Counted from the stretch's first letter, positions 10,359 to 23,480 are shown. The stretch is 64,000 nt of DNA from Plotosus lineatus (GCA_024760905.1 JALRMN010000026.1:126001-190000), one strand, 5' to 3'. The notes: generated from the sequence alone by a model not told the origin. Numbers and translations: made by a program.

Positions 10359-11957
10359 TACTTCGAGGACCTCCTCAATCCCAGCAATGTGCCCTCTGTG
10401 AAGAAGGAAAACTCTGGGGGTTTGGGTGGGGTCCACCCATCACTGGAGCTGAGGTTGAGAGGTCGTCAAAAACCTCTTTGGTGGTAGGGTGCCGGGAGTG
10501 GATGAGATCTACCCTGAATGTCTCAGGGCTCTGGATGTTGTAGGACTGTCTTGATTGACACGTCTCTGAAACATCGTTTGGTCATCGGGGGTCATAGTTT
10601 AGGATTGGCAAACCAGGGTGATTGTTCCACTTTTTAAAAATGGGGTGGGGCAGAAGGTGGTTTATTACTAAGCGATTATTGTGGAATCACACCCCTCAGC
10701 CTACCCAGGGAAGTTTATGCAGGGGTATTGGAGAGGAGGGTCCGACTGATAGTTTAACCTCGGATTCAGGAGGAACAATATGGTTTCCGTACTGGCTGCA
10801 GAACTCTTGACCAACTCTGCACACTCTACAGGATCCTGAAGGGGGCAATGGGAGTTTTCCCAATCTATCCATATGTGCTTTGTGAATGTAGATAAGGCTT
10901 TTGAATGTGTCTCTTGGGCAATCTGATGGGGAGTGCTCCCAGAGTCTGGCATTCCTGAGCCATTGATATGGGCCATTTGGTCACTGCATCACCAGAGCCA
11001 GAGTTTGATCCACATTGGTAACAACAGGTTGAATTCATTTCTGGTGACGGTTGGAGTCCACCAAGACTCTTCTTTGCCACCAATTCTGTTCATGCTTTTC
11101 CTGAACAGAATTCCTAGGAACAGCCGAGGCATTAAGGGGATCTGATTTGGTAGCCATAAGACCTCATTTCTGCTTTTTGTGGATGTTGTCCTTTTGGCTT
11201 CATCAATCCAGTGCTTCCAGCTTTCATTGGAGCAATTCACAGACGAGTACGATGTGGCTGAGATGAAAATCAGCCCCTCTATGTCCTTGGCCATGGTTCT
11301 CAGCCAGAAAAAAGTGGAATACAGCTGATATTTGAACTGGAGGCATTCAAATATCTCAGGGTTTGTTCTCCAATGAAGATGGAGCGGGGTATCGACAGGC
11401 GAATCTCTGCAACCGCTGAGGTAAAGCAAAATCTGTACTGGTTTGTCATGGTGAAAAGGGAGCTGAGCCACAAAGCAAAGCTCTCAATGTTCCAATTGAT
11501 CTACTTTCCAATTCTAACCTATGGTCACAAGCTTTAAGTAGTGACCAATAGAACAAGATCACAGTGAGAAGCGGCTGAAATGAGCTTCCTTTGCTGGGTG
11601 GCGGGGCTCTCCATTGGAAATAACGTGAGAAGCTCAGCCATTCGTGGGGAACTCAGAGTACAAATGCTGCTACTCTACATTGAGCCAGCTGAGGTGTCCC
11701 GGGCATCTGATTAGAATGCCTCCCGAACCCCTCCCTAGTGTGGTGTTTTATGTCCAATAGGGAAGAGACCCTGAGGTCGGCCGAGAATACGGTGGAGGGA
11801 TTATGTCTCTGAGCTGGTCTGAGAACGCCTCAGTGTCCCCCGGAAGAACTGGAGGAAGTGGCTGGGAAGACAGCTGTCTTGACCTCATTGCTTAGACTGC
11901 TGCCCCAACCATGGATTAAGCAGAAGAAGATGAATGAATGAATGAATGAATGAATGA
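10359..11957 (+). pseudogene. L2-like LINE, 5'-truncated and decayed
   Basis: Starts within the 'YFEDLLNP' linker between endonuclease and RT (cttcgaggacctcctcaatc) and runs through RT motifs to the tail 'attaagcagaagaag(ATGA)n'. Translated pieces: PESGIPEPLIWAIWSLHHQS (RT palm region), then a C-terminal domain (tatggtcacaagctt, RWAG-like). Frames are broken about every 100-200 bases. The RT active-site position reads FVDV instead of FADD. Diverged from the 6.1 kb and 48.3 kb copies. Confidence 0.85.
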
Positions 11958-12500
11958 AAATGGTAATTGAGTACCAGAAAGAAAGTTTGGGTGAACATGA
12001 CACTTACGAGGAACTGGTGAAAAGCGAAGAATACTATTACTGCAATGAATAAACCAAAAATGGTCTAAAAGCTAGATGGTCACAGTTAGAGAAAAGAGTT
12101 TGCACATGGGTGATTGAGCAGTGTGTTGCAGGGAGAGACTTGTCAACAGTGCGAGATGAAATTCCCTTCCCATGGCAACACAGCTAATCTGCAGAATCAC
12201 TGCGTTGTCATCACAAGACAATTGACATTGATGACAAACTGAAAGTAAGTCTACACGGTGAGCCGATAGCAAAGAAACTTCAAGGTGAAGTATTTGTTGT
12301 TGAATTGTTGCTCCGAATGCAAAAACTGAGATTACATTCACAATATGTAACTGGTGGAAAACTGACTGTTTACTGTTACATCTGTTAAGTGTTAAAGTTC
12401 ATAGTTTAAAAGTTTAGAAGAAAACATGACCTTTTTCAAGTGTCCTTAAAGATTAAGGATTTGGTTCTTTATGATCTTGAGTTGACATTTGAAATATAAA
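11958..12500 (+). other. Possible pogo-like transposase DNA-binding relic
   Basis: Around 12065-12150 the + strand can be read as KARWSQLEKRVCTWVIEQ, which resembles the CENP-B/pogo-type helix-turn-helix region. The frame breaks soon after. Bases 12281-12364 recur in diverged form at 13380-13474 on the far side of the 12503-13284 element. No complete gene. Confidence 0.3.
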
Positions 12501-12502
12501 TA

Positions 12503-13284
<782 letters not shown>

Positions 13285-13568
13285 TACTCCAGTGTTAATG
13301 TGAACATGGTGAACTGGATGAAACATTTAACATGTGTGTTGTATCTGTGCAAGTTGCAAAAGTGAGAACTGAGAAGCAAGGTGAAATATTTGTTGTTGAA
13401 TTGTTTCTCTGAATGCAGAAATGGACACTGTAGATGGTACATTACATTCACAATATGTAACTGGTGGAAAACTGGAAACAAATAAAGGTTATGTTTGTTT
13501 ATTTTCATGTTTTGATATATGTTAATAATTGTAGTTGAATGATGGTATTGAATAACCAGTTCAGACAA
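13285..13568. other. Spacer with diverged repeat of 12281-12364
   Basis: 13380-13474 repeats 'ggtgaaatatttgttgttga' and 'ttacattcacaatatgtaac', also present before the MITE. No gene. Confidence 0.6.
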
Positions 13569-13586
13569 TTATTACTTTATATATTT

Positions 13587-13931
13587 CTCTTCTTCTTTTC
13601 TTTTTGGCTTTTTCCTGTTCTCGAGAGTTGCCACAGCGGATCATCTGATTCACACATTTGATTTGGCATGGGTTTTTACGTCGGATGCCCTTCCTGTCAC
13701 AACCCTTTTAGCAAGGGGCAGAAACACGCTGACGGCTTTGAAGCTCCTCTTTACGAAAGTCAGCAATGGGTCTTTTACTTGAACCTCTCACCATAGACAG
13801 TGACAGACATGGCCCGCCTTTGATAACCCAGTTAGCTGCACTCGGGGGACAGTGACAACCTTGTGGGGACTTGAACCCCCAACCTTAGGGTCAGCGATCC
13901 TGCGCCCTATCCACTAGACCACCACTTCCCC
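13587..13931 (-). mobile_element. SINE type B with perfect 18-bp target duplication
   Basis: A full-length type B element. The identical 18-mer TTATTACTTTATATATTT lies at 13569-13586 and 13932-13949. This proves retrotransposition of the whole unit, from the tRNA-like head (ctatccactagaccacca on +) to the RTE-type 3' end (tcttcttttctttttggc on +), and fixes its boundaries. Confidence 0.95.
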
Positions 13932-13949
13932 TTATTACTTTATATATTT

Positions 13950-14063
13950 GAAGTGCACAATTTACAAAAAATGAAACTAGAATCCACATATGAATCGAAT
14001 TGAATTGAAAGGCAAAAATCGGGATTCGAATCAAATCGTCTCATAACTGAATGGTCACATCTC

Positions 14064-14127
<64 letters not shown>

Positions 14128-14867
14128 TGAACATGGAGTCCAACTGATTTGTACTGATGTTTGATTTCTTCTTTTCTGCTCTGTGAATAAATAAAACCAT
14201 GTAATCTGAATGATGTGTTTTCATATCTGCACAACACACACTGATAAATACAGAGACGGATATTTAACACCATCCATTCAACAAACACAATCCACTGATT
14301 TCAGGATTTCCTCACTGATGCTATCAGACTGTTCCAGGTGGAAATGTAGCTGTGGATCACCACAGACCCTCCAGCTCAGGGACTGCACAATGAACTGAAC
14401 TCTTAAAGCAGTTTCCTCACCGCCAGCTCGAGAGATGTAGCGCTGCACAGTTTAATGCTTTACTGCTTCAAAACGTGATAAACATCATAAAGGGCTTCAC
14501 CATGAGACCAGAGAGTTTGCTCAGGTTGGACACTGCTGTTAATCACCTCACTATACTCACTTCACATCACCACAACTGGATCTGAAAGGAATTGATTGAT
14601 GCATGGACCCGTCACTCTCCATCGACACATAACTGTGTTCTGGTATTTTTTCATTTTATTTTTTCTGGTTATTCATGAATTCCAGTATATTTTCACTCAT
14701 TCTCACTTTGGTGTTAAAAAACTTAATCCTACTCATGTTGCGGGGAAGCTGTAATGTATCTCAGCCGACACAGTGGGAATGTGGGGTACATTCCATATGT
14801 TTCATCAAACCATTGATTCACGCATCAGTGAATCATCAGTGCAATGCTATTATTATATCTAGTATCT
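13950..14867. other. Spacer with (CA)n; no gene supported
   Basis: Contains (CA)n at 14067-14126. The remainder (14127-14867) is unique-looking sequence with only short frames. It precedes the first copy of the direct duplication. Confidence 0.5.
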
Positions 14868-15257
14868 AACACAAAGACGGTGGCTGCTTCACTTGTGCCA
14901 TGCTTTTAAAGTTCATCAGAGATCTTGAGTTTGAAAACTCAATGAACGAAGTGGAAGGCTTTCGTTCTAGTCATGGACTTTATTGGAAACAAGGCCAGGA
15001 GCTATGCAGAACTTGAATGCAACATGAGCATTAAAGCACATTTCGTATTCTCATATATGGATCTGTTTCCTGAGAAGCTGAGATCAACGAGTGATGAACA
15101 GGGGGAGAGATTCCATCAGGACATAAAAGAGATGGAGACCAGGTATCAGGGTCGCTGGGATGCAGTCATTATGTCTGATTACAGTTGGACTCTGAAGAGA
15201 AGCATCCCTGCTGCTGAACATTTTAGGGGTTCAAAGAAATGGAAGTTCATGCCCTGA
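14868..15257 (+). pseudogene. 3' part of a multicopy metazoan gene family, broken
   Basis: Encodes the C-terminal portion (SDEQGERFHQDIKEMETRYQ, GRWDAVIMSDYSW..LKR) of a long, uncharacterised protein family that I recognise from many fish and invertebrate genomes in high copy number. Its function is not known to me, and its copy number suggests a mobile origin. Upstream, 14868-14970 matches the fuller copy at 30701-30800 (gacggtggctgc, aaagttcatcagagat) but in a different frame. The N-terminal two thirds are missing. The frame is open for the last ~90 codons and ends in TGA at 15255-15257. Confidence 0.7.
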
Positions 15258-15494
15258 ATTTTGCAGAATGGCATAACGTTCAATTTAGATAGACTTACCT
15301 TTATCAATGTCTATTATTCAATTAAGAGAAATTGAAGTGTGTAACATTTATACATTCTGTAAGAATTTTTTTTTTTTCTCCTAAAACCGTTTTGGATGAG
15401 AAATATTGATGGAAATAAACTGATATCACAAAAATGTAATCAATTTACTCAGAAGATTAATTTTTAAAAAATTAAAAGCATGAACACAAGTAGT

Positions 15495-15949
15495 TTTGGT
15501 GAAGCATTAGAACCCATCACACATTTCCAGCAGTTTGGGATCTGAATCATTTCTATCGTGGACCTGTTGTTTACCTCTTGAGTGATGTATGTGATGGGGC
15601 TTTAGCTGGAGCGATTCAGACACAAGTTTTTTCATGCTTTGAACAATTTATCTCGATGTACAGAGTACAACTGTGCTGGCCCTTTCCGGACAATAAATAT
15701 GATTAGGGGAATGATGATGCTATTTACACTACTCACCCGACAACCCTTAGCACAGTCACCCCAGTAATCATCCCTTTGGTAGTACAACTGCTTCAGCTTC
15801 AAGTTTTTCTAGAACTTTTTTTCATCCCTCATTGGAAGGCTTATATTGATCCTCAATGTATTTAAGCAATTGTTCAGTACTGGGATATTACAATCTACCC
15901 AAAGGGGTTCCGGATAAATGGGAATAAGCAGTTGTCAGCTACCAGCTAA
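15495..15949. other. Copy-1-specific segment, unassigned
   Basis: Present only in the first duplicate. No coding or repeat family identified. Confidence 0.4.
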
Positions 15950-16256
15950 AGTTTAATTCCCAGACTCGCATTCCAGGATGTTTCTGTGCAGAGTTTGTTT
16001 GTTCTCCCAGTACTGTGTTTTTCCTCTGTGCATTTTCCCCTCCTACCGTCAAAAACATGCACAGTAAGCTAATGGGCTGTTCTAAATTATCCCTATATGA
16101 GTGTGAATGTGTGCGTGTGTTTGTGTGTGTGTGTTAGTCCTGGTGAGATGTTCAGGATGCATCCCACCCTCAACCAGAGTCAGCTGAGATGGACATCAGC
16201 CTCCCAAGTTTTGTAATTAGTAATAAGCGACTTGGGAAATAAATGAGTGAATGATT
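15950..16256 (+). mobile_element. SINE type C, diverged
   Basis: Body motifs 'ttctgtgcagagttt', 'aaaaacatgcacagtaagc', 'ggtgagatgttcagg' and 'gtcagctgagatggacatca', with a tail degraded from the type A/C form and ending in taaatgagtgaatga. A short (TG)n sits at the internal 'gtgtgag' site. Confidence 0.75.
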
Positions 16257-16303
16257 GTAGACTATTTGTATCTTCAAATCAACTGCTAAGTTTATTATGC
16301 CTA

Positions 16304-16428
<125 letters not shown>

Positions 16429-16865
16429 CAAATATATTATCTATGTAAATTACATACACACACACCCATACACAATTGAATGATTTACAGACAAAAATTC
16501 AAATCCAGTCTCAAATTCAAATGCTCACACCATACACACTTTTTAAATGCATTAAACATTAAAATCAGCTGTAGTTTCCCTCTTTTATTAACTGTCATCT
16601 TTCCCAGAAGGCTGTCTCTAAATCCACAGTTCTCATTTTGCATACATGCAGCAACTGAACATTTAAATCACACTATCTTACCACATGAAACTCGCATATT
16701 TATCTGTCACTCACCTGTTGCTCATCTGCTTCTCACCACACACTGCTTTTAAACACCATTTTTATCCACTTCTCATTTTGCAAAAGAAAAAACCTTTTTC
16801 TTCTTCATATTTTTTAAAGTGAAATCTGAATGTTAAGCAAATGTATTAAATTTATAGAGCAGTTC

Positions 16866-17399
<534 letters not shown>

Positions 17400-17640
17400 C
17401 ACAGACACAAACAACCTTTCACACTGACGTTCACACCTGTGGGTGATTTGGAGAAACCAGCTGAACTTCTGTGCATGGTTTTGGACTGTCGGAGGAAACT
17501 GGCTTACCCAAAGGAAATCGTGTGGATACAGGAAGAATATGTAATCCCCGCACAGAAAGGCCCTTCTTGGCCATGAGATTCAAACCCAGAACCACCTTGC
17601 TGTGAGGTGATATTGTTAACCAATGAGCTACAGCCCATAG
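17400..17640 (-). mobile_element. SINE type C head and body
   Basis: The minus strand reads a tRNA-like head (GCTCATTGGTTAACA..TCACCTCACAGCAAGG, GTTCTGGGTTTGAATC), then 'TTTCTGTGCGGGG' and 'GACAGTCCAAAACCATGCAC'. The 3' tail is missing. Confidence 0.7.
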
Positions 17641-17813
17641 ATTTACTTATATAATCAATGAGTCAAGTTACAAGTGGCAATTAAATAAAATACAAGAGTA
17701 AGCACAAAATGAAGAAAATAAACTGTATTTGCTTTTTCTTTACGTTGAAAAACAGAGATATTGTAGGAGAGATATAACTGTGAAAACATTTGAAATCTGA
17801 AACTCAAATATCT

Positions 17814-18083
17814 TTATACCTGTCTACTTTGTATTACCGCTCCACCTCCTTCACCTGCTCGGTTGTGTTTCTGCAGCGCCTCAGCTGGGACTTTCAGAAT
17901 ACTTCTCTTCTGGAAGGTTCCATCCTGGTTGGGTAACGTCTCTCTGAGCTCTACGTCCTGATACATGTCTTCTCCATCCTTCTGCCAGGTGATATTCACT
18001 GATTTGGGATAGAAACATGAAGCAGCACACACTACCTCTGGAGACAAGTGTTTCTGGAACAGTGATTTTTTTTGAGAGGAACT
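17814..18083 (-). pseudogene. MHC class I alpha-3 (Ig C1-set) exon relic
   Basis: The minus strand encodes LFQKHLSPEVVCAASCFYPK, then ITWQKDGEDMYQDVELRETL, then QDGTFQKRSILKVPAEALQK. This is the teleost class I alpha-3 C1 domain up to strand F: first Ig cysteine, FYP motif, tryptophan and the ELRETLPNQDGTFQ block. Where YTC and the second cysteine should follow, the sequence becomes HNRAGEGGGAVIQSRQV and stops. The fold would therefore lack its disulphide, connecting peptide, transmembrane and tail. No alpha-1 or alpha-2 exon was found on this strand up to 28.8 kb. In a working protein this domain binds beta-2-microglobulin. A possible leader exon is at 28819-28870. Confidence 0.82.
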
Positions 18084-18244
18084 GTACAGACCACAGAATG
18101 AAAAAGATTAAAAAAAACACTGTGATCGATTACTTTTAAAATTACTCAAGGAAATTTGCCTTTGCAAGCAGCTCTTTCTCTAAATAAGTGCCACATGATT
18201 TTCCTTCTAAAATTGAGTAAAAGTATTTGCTAACCATTCACTGA

Positions 18245-18355
18245 TGTTCAAAGCCCCTTCATCCTAATTGGAGTCACTGGGAGGCTACCATCCATCTCAG
18301 CCTACTCTGGGATACATTGGGCTACACCCTGGACAGCCCAAGTCATTGCAGTGCC
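18245..18355 (-). mobile_element. SINE type A/C tail fragment
   Basis: Minus-strand tail motifs (CCAGGGTGTAGCCCA.., AGAGTAGGCTGAGATGGATG, CCTCCCAGTGACTCC, AATTAGGATGAAG), abutting the CA array. Confidence 0.7.
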
Positions 18356-18357
<2 letters not shown>

Positions 18358-18417
<60 letters not shown>

Positions 18418-18425
18418 GAAAACTA

Positions 18426-18517
<92 letters not shown>
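18358..18517. repeat. (CA)n and (TC)n compound microsatellite
   Basis: CA to 18416, a short linker, then TC with sporadic TG interruptions to about 18517. Confidence 0.95.
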
Positions 18518-18522
<5 letters not shown>

Positions 18523-19317
18523 GCCAACAGAATTTTAGGGTTTTTTTTCTTTGTTTTTTGTTTTTTTTTTCATTTCACAGTTTGGTCGATTTTGTGTACA
18601 TGCATTACATAAAATCTCAGAAAAAAGTGTGATCTTCACTTTTGCTGTGTTGATGAGCTTTGGCTCGATTTGTGCAGATGGACATTACTTCCGAAGGCCA
18701 TCAATGACAAGTTTGTGCTCAGAGTTCATATTTGTTCTTCCAAATGATCGAGAATCCCTCAGCAGTAATGTTACTTTTTTATTGGTAGAGGATATAGTTT
18801 ATCTGGTTCTACACTGGCCTTCGTGTGGTCCTTGATGTGATTGGTCCATGTTGTGCAATGTTGGAATGCTTTATTGCACTTGGATAAGCTATACATTTTA
18901 AAGATGTAGGTGACTTCTCTCCATTGAAATTGTACAAGCCTATGATTTAAGGCTGGCATCCATGTCTTCAGTTGTTAGACTTCCCAGTTGGAATTGAAAT
19001 CCCTGGGGATTAAAGTAAGCCAATTTATGGGTGTTACAATGGTGAAGGCAAGTTCTGAATGGAATGTTTCCAGCAGTGATGGGTCTTCTGCAGCTCATTC
19101 AAATGAGGAACCAAAGACATTCATTAAGCCGAGGTGAATGTTCTGTCCATTTTATGTTGGTATTGAAAAGTCTATTGTGGCTATTTTTTTCACTGATGTT
19201 CCAGTAAGAAATAATGTGATCCACTAGTCTAGTGACAACACCAAGTCCTCGATAGAAAGATTTCTTTTGCTGCAAGAGGATCAGGTAATAGCCAAATTTT
19301 ACTGTGCGGTCCCAGTA
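18518..19317 (-). other. Unassigned; possible decayed LINE
   Basis: Poly-T at 18541-18570. On the minus strand short frames (DFNSNWEV near 19005, then TWMPALNHRLVQFQWREVTY) are faintly endonuclease-like. Too decayed to assign. Confidence 0.25.
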
Positions 19318-19768
19318 TATACAGTGTTGTGCAAAAGTTTGTGCCCCCTGACTGATTTTTTAATTTATTTATTTTTGCACCTTTGTCACACTTAACTTTT
19401 TCAGATCATCAAACAAATTTAAACATTACACAAAGACAACACAAGTTTGCAACAAATGCAGTTTCCCTGTTGTGATTTTATTTCTTAAGAGAAAGGAACA
19501 AAGTCATTGGTAAATCTCTGGGACTCCAGCAGACTACTGTCAAAGCCATAATGGAGAAGGCATGGCACAGTGGTGACAGTTCCCAAGAGTGGCCGACCAA
19601 CTAGGCGCAGACTAACCAGAGAAGTCACAAAGGATCCAAAAACCTCTTCTAAACAACTACAAGCCTCACTTGCCTCAGTTAATGTCAATGTTCATGACTC
19701 CACCATCAGAAAGACACGAGGTAAAAGTGGTATCCATGGATGAGTTCCAAGGCGAAAGCAACTGTTGA
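19318..19768 (+). pseudogene. Tc1-like transposon, 5' half
   Basis: Starts with a TA-flanked Tc1-type terminus (CAGTGTTGTGCAAAAGTTTG). From 19485 it encodes the paired-like N-terminal DNA-binding half of a Tc1 transposase: KVIGKSLGLQQTTVKAI, then in a shifted frame the GRPT hook region and REVTKDPKTSSKQLQASLAS, NVHDSTIRKT. The DDE catalytic half and the right terminus are missing. The element stops at an A-run and TA array, beyond which an RTE LINE begins. Confidence 0.85.
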
Positions 19769-19773
19769 CAAAA

Positions 19774-19778
<5 letters not shown>

Positions 19779-19826
<48 letters not shown>

Positions 19827-19827
19827 A
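19779..19827. repeat. (TA)n microsatellite
   Basis: TA array between the Tc1 fragment and the RTE 5' end. Confidence 0.9.
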
Positions 19828-22800
19828 AATGCAGCCATGAGGTGAGGGGGGGGACTAACCAGTGTCTCTCCCCCTTATGCCGGTCCCAGGCCCGGATAAA
19901 TGCAGAGGGTTGCGTCAGGAAGGGCATCCGGCGTAAAACAAATGCCAAATAAAATATGCGAATCACAAGAAATAATGACATACCGGATCCGTCGAGGCCT
20001 GGGTTAACAACGACCGCCATCAGTGCTGTCAACCAACAGGGTGCTGATGGAAATTGGACTACTGTTGGTCGAAGACGTCGAAGAAGGAGAGGCGGGAGGC
20101 GTGTCCATTGCCAGAGAGAGAAGAGGAAAGGCATGAGTCAAGGACTGAAAGTAGGGACTTTGAATGTTGGAACTATGGCAGGAAAAGGTAGAGAGCTGGC
20201 TGACATGATGCAGAGGAGGAAGGTGGACATACTGTGTGTTCTGGAGACCAGGTGGAAAGGTCGCAAGGCTAGAAGCATAGGAGCAGGGTTTAAGCTGTTT
20301 TATCATGGTGTGGATGGAAAGAGAAATGGAGTCGGAATCATCTTGAAGGAGGAGTTTGTCAGGAATGTTCTAGAAGTGAAAAGAGTGTCAGACAGAGTGA
20401 TGAGTCTGAAATTAGAAATTGAAGGTGTGATGTTCAATGTTGTTAGTGCTTATGCCCCACAGACAGGATGTGAGCGAGAAGAGAAGGAGAGATTCTGGAG
20501 TGAGTTAGATGAAGTGATGCAGAGTACCCCCAGAGGTGAAAGAGTGGTCATTGGTGCAGACTTCAATGGACATGTTGGTGCAGGAAACAGAGGGGATGAA
20601 AAAATGATGGGTAGGTTTGGTATCCAGGACAGGAACGCAGAAGGACAGATATTGGTAGATTTTGCTAAAAGGATGTAAATGGCTGTGGTGAATACTTTCT
20701 TCCAGAAGAGAGAGGAGCATAGGGTGACTTATAAAAGTGGAGGTAGAAGCACACAGGTAGACTACATCCTGTGCAGGCGATGTAATTTAAAGGAAGTCAG
20801 TGACTGCAAAGTAGTAGTGGGTGAGAGTGTTGCCAAACAGCATAGGATGGTGGTGTGCAGGATGATGCTGATGGTGAGGAAGGTGAAGAAGGTAAAGGTA
20901 GAGCAGAAGACAAAGTGGTGGAAGCTGAAACAGGAAGAGTGTTGGGTTGTCTTCAAGGAGGAGTTGAAACAGGCTTTGGGTGGTCAGGAAGTGCTTCCAG
21001 ATGACTGGACAACAACAGCTAATGTGATCAGGGACACAGGTCGGAGAATACTTGGTGTGTCATCTGGAAGGAAAGTAGATAAGGAGACTTGGTGGTGGAA
21101 TGAGGAAGTGCAGGAGTGTGTACAAAGGAAGAGGTTCGCTAAGAAGAAGTGGGACTTTGAGAAAACTGAAGAGAGTAAACAGGAGTACAGGGAGACACAG
21201 CGTAAGGCAAAGGTAGCAGTGTCAAAGGCCAAACAGAGCGCGTATGATTACTTGTATGCTCAGTTGGAAAGTAAAGAGGGAGAAAATGATTGATTCAGGT
21301 TAGCACAGCAGAGAAATAGAGATGGGAAAGACGTGCAGCAAGTTAGAGTGATAAAGGACAGAGAGGGAAATGTATTGACTGATGACAGAAGTGTGCTGGG
21401 AAGATGGAAAGAGTACTTTGAAGAGCTGATGAATGAGGAAAATGAGACAGAAAAAGAGCAGAAGAGGTGACTGTTGAGGACCAGGAAGTAGCAAAGATGA
21501 GTAAGGGTGAAGTGAGGAGGGCATTGAAGAAGATGAAGGATGGAAAGGCAGTTAGTCCTGATGACATACCGGTGGAGGTATGGAAGTGTCTAGGAGAGGT
21601 AGCAGTAGATTTTCTGAAAAGAACATTCAACAAGGTCTTAGAGAGTGAGAGGATGCCAGAGGAATGGAGGAGAAGTGTGCTGGTGCCCATTTTTAAGAAC
21701 AAGGGAGATGTGCAGAGTTGTGGTAACTACAGAGGGATAAAGTTGATGAGCCATACGATGAAGTTATGGGAAATAATAGTGGAAGCTAGACGAAGGGCAG
21801 AGGTCAGCATTTGTGAACAACAGTTTGGTTTCATGCCAAGAAAGAGCACCACAGATGCAGTGTTTGCCTTGAGGATGTTAATGGAGAAGTACAGAGAAGG
21901 TCAGACGGAGCTGCATTGTGCCTTTATGGATCTGAAGAAAGCATATGACAGGGTGCCGAGAGAAGAACTGTGGTATTGCATGAGGAAGTCTGCAGTGGCA
22001 GAGAAGTATGTTAGAGTGGTGCAGGACATGTATGAGAGATGTAAGACAGTGGTGAGGTGTGCTGTCGGTGTGACAGAAGAGTTCAAGGTGGAGGTGGGAC
22101 TGCATCAAGGGTCAGCTCTCAGCCCCTTCTTGTTTGCTATGGTGATGGACAGGCTGACAGACGAGGTGAGACAAGATTCTCCATGGACTATGATGTTTGC
22201 AGAAGACATTGTGATCTGTAGTGAGAGCAGAGAACAAGTGCAGGAAAATCTAGAGAGGTGGAGGTATGCCCTGGAAAGGAGGGGAATGAAGATTAGCCTC
22301 AGTAAGACAGAATACATGTGCATGAATGACAAGGACCCAAGAGGAACGTTGAGGTTACAGGGAGCAGAGATAAGAAAGGTGGAGGATTTTAAGTACTTAG
22401 GCTCAACAATCCAGAGCAACGGAGAGTGTGGAAAAGAGGTGAAGAAGCGTGTGCAGGCAGGTTGGAATGGTTGGAGAAAAGTGTCTGGTGTGATGTGTGA
22501 TAGGAGGGTATCGGCAAGAATGAAAGGAAAAGTGTACAAGATGGTGTTGAGGCCAACGATGTTGTATGGTTTAGAAACAGTAGTCCTGGGGAAAAGACAG
22601 GAGGCAGAGCTGGAGGTAGCAGAGATGAAAATGTTGAGGTTCTCTTTGGGAGTAACGAGGATGGATATAATCAGAAATGAGTACATCAGAGGGACAGCAC
22701 ATGTTAGATGTTTTGGAGACAACGTCAGAGAGGCTCGATTGAGATGGTTTGGATATGTACAGAGGAGGGATAGTGAGTTTATTGGTCGTAGGATGCTGAG

Positions 22801-22906
22801 GTTGGTCGTTGGTGTAAGAGAAGAAGATGCAAAGGATAGGGTGAGATGGAGGCAGATGATTCGCTGTGGCGACCCCTGAAGGGAAAAGCCGAAAGGAAAA
22901 GAAGAA
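19828..22906 (+). pseudogene. RTE-clade LINE, near full length, inactivated
   Basis: The single ORF begins about 19956. AP-type endonuclease: VGTLNVGTM, VDILCVLETRWKG (LET for the QET of other copies), GADFNGHVGAG, TQVDYILCRRC. Reverse transcriptase: [60 protein letters not shown]. Then a C-terminal domain. Lesions: TAA at 20676-20678 where other copies have Glu; TGA at 21291-21293; a one-base frameshift near 21463; the catalytic FADD reads FAED at 22196-22207; and a deletion after 22805 removes the segment found in the next copy (LPGRKPRGRPKRRF). The 5' start AATGCAGCC is shared with three other copies, so the 5' end is probably complete. The 3' end is GCTGTGGCGACCCCTGAAGG..GAAAAGAAGAAG. Confidence 0.93.
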
Positions 22907-23480
22907 GGCTCAACAATCCAGAGCAATGGAGAGTGTGGAAAAGAGGTGAAGAAGCACGTGCAGGCAGGTTGGAATGGATGGAGAAAAGTGTCCGGTGTGA
23001 TGTGTGATAGGAGAGTATCGGCAAGAATGAAGGGAAGTGTTCAAGACAGTGATGAGGCCAGCGATGTTGTATGGTTTAGAGACAGTGGCACTGGGGAAAA
23101 GACAGGAGTCAGAGTTGGAGGTAGCAGAGATGAAAATGTTGAGGTTCTCTTTGGGAGTAACGAGGATGGATATAATCAGAAATGAGTACATCAGAGGGAC
23201 AGCACATGTTAGATGTTTTGGAGACAACGTCAGAGAGGCTCGATTGAGATGGTTTGGATATGTACAGAGGAGGGATAGTGAGTTTATTGGTCGTAGGATG
23301 CTGAGGTTGGAACTACCTGGCAGAAAGCCCAGAGGAAGACCAAAGAGAAGATTTATGGATGTGGTGAAGGCGGAGGTCGTTGGAGTAAGAGTAGAAGATG
23401 CAGAGGATAGGGAGAGATGGAGGCAGATCATTTGCTGTGGCAACCCTTGAAGGGAACAGCCGAAGGAAAAAGAAGAAGAA
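22907..23480 (+). pseudogene. RTE LINE 3' fragment in tandem
   Basis: Begins at 'ggctcaacaatccagagc', repeats the element from 22398 onward, and ends in the RTE 3' tail. It retains the C-terminal segment LPGRKPRGRPKRRFMDVVK that the first copy has lost. One frameshift lies near 23035. Bases 23116-23310 equal 22611-22805 exactly, whereas the ~110 bp before differ at about a tenth of positions. Confidence 0.92.

Noticed and set aside
22105..22926. 273-codon minus-strand frame rich in Ser/Leu (also at 23.0, 35.1 and 61.8 kb)
   Set aside because: It is exactly antisense to the RTE RT and C-terminal domain and recurs with every copy. A coding shadow, not a gene.
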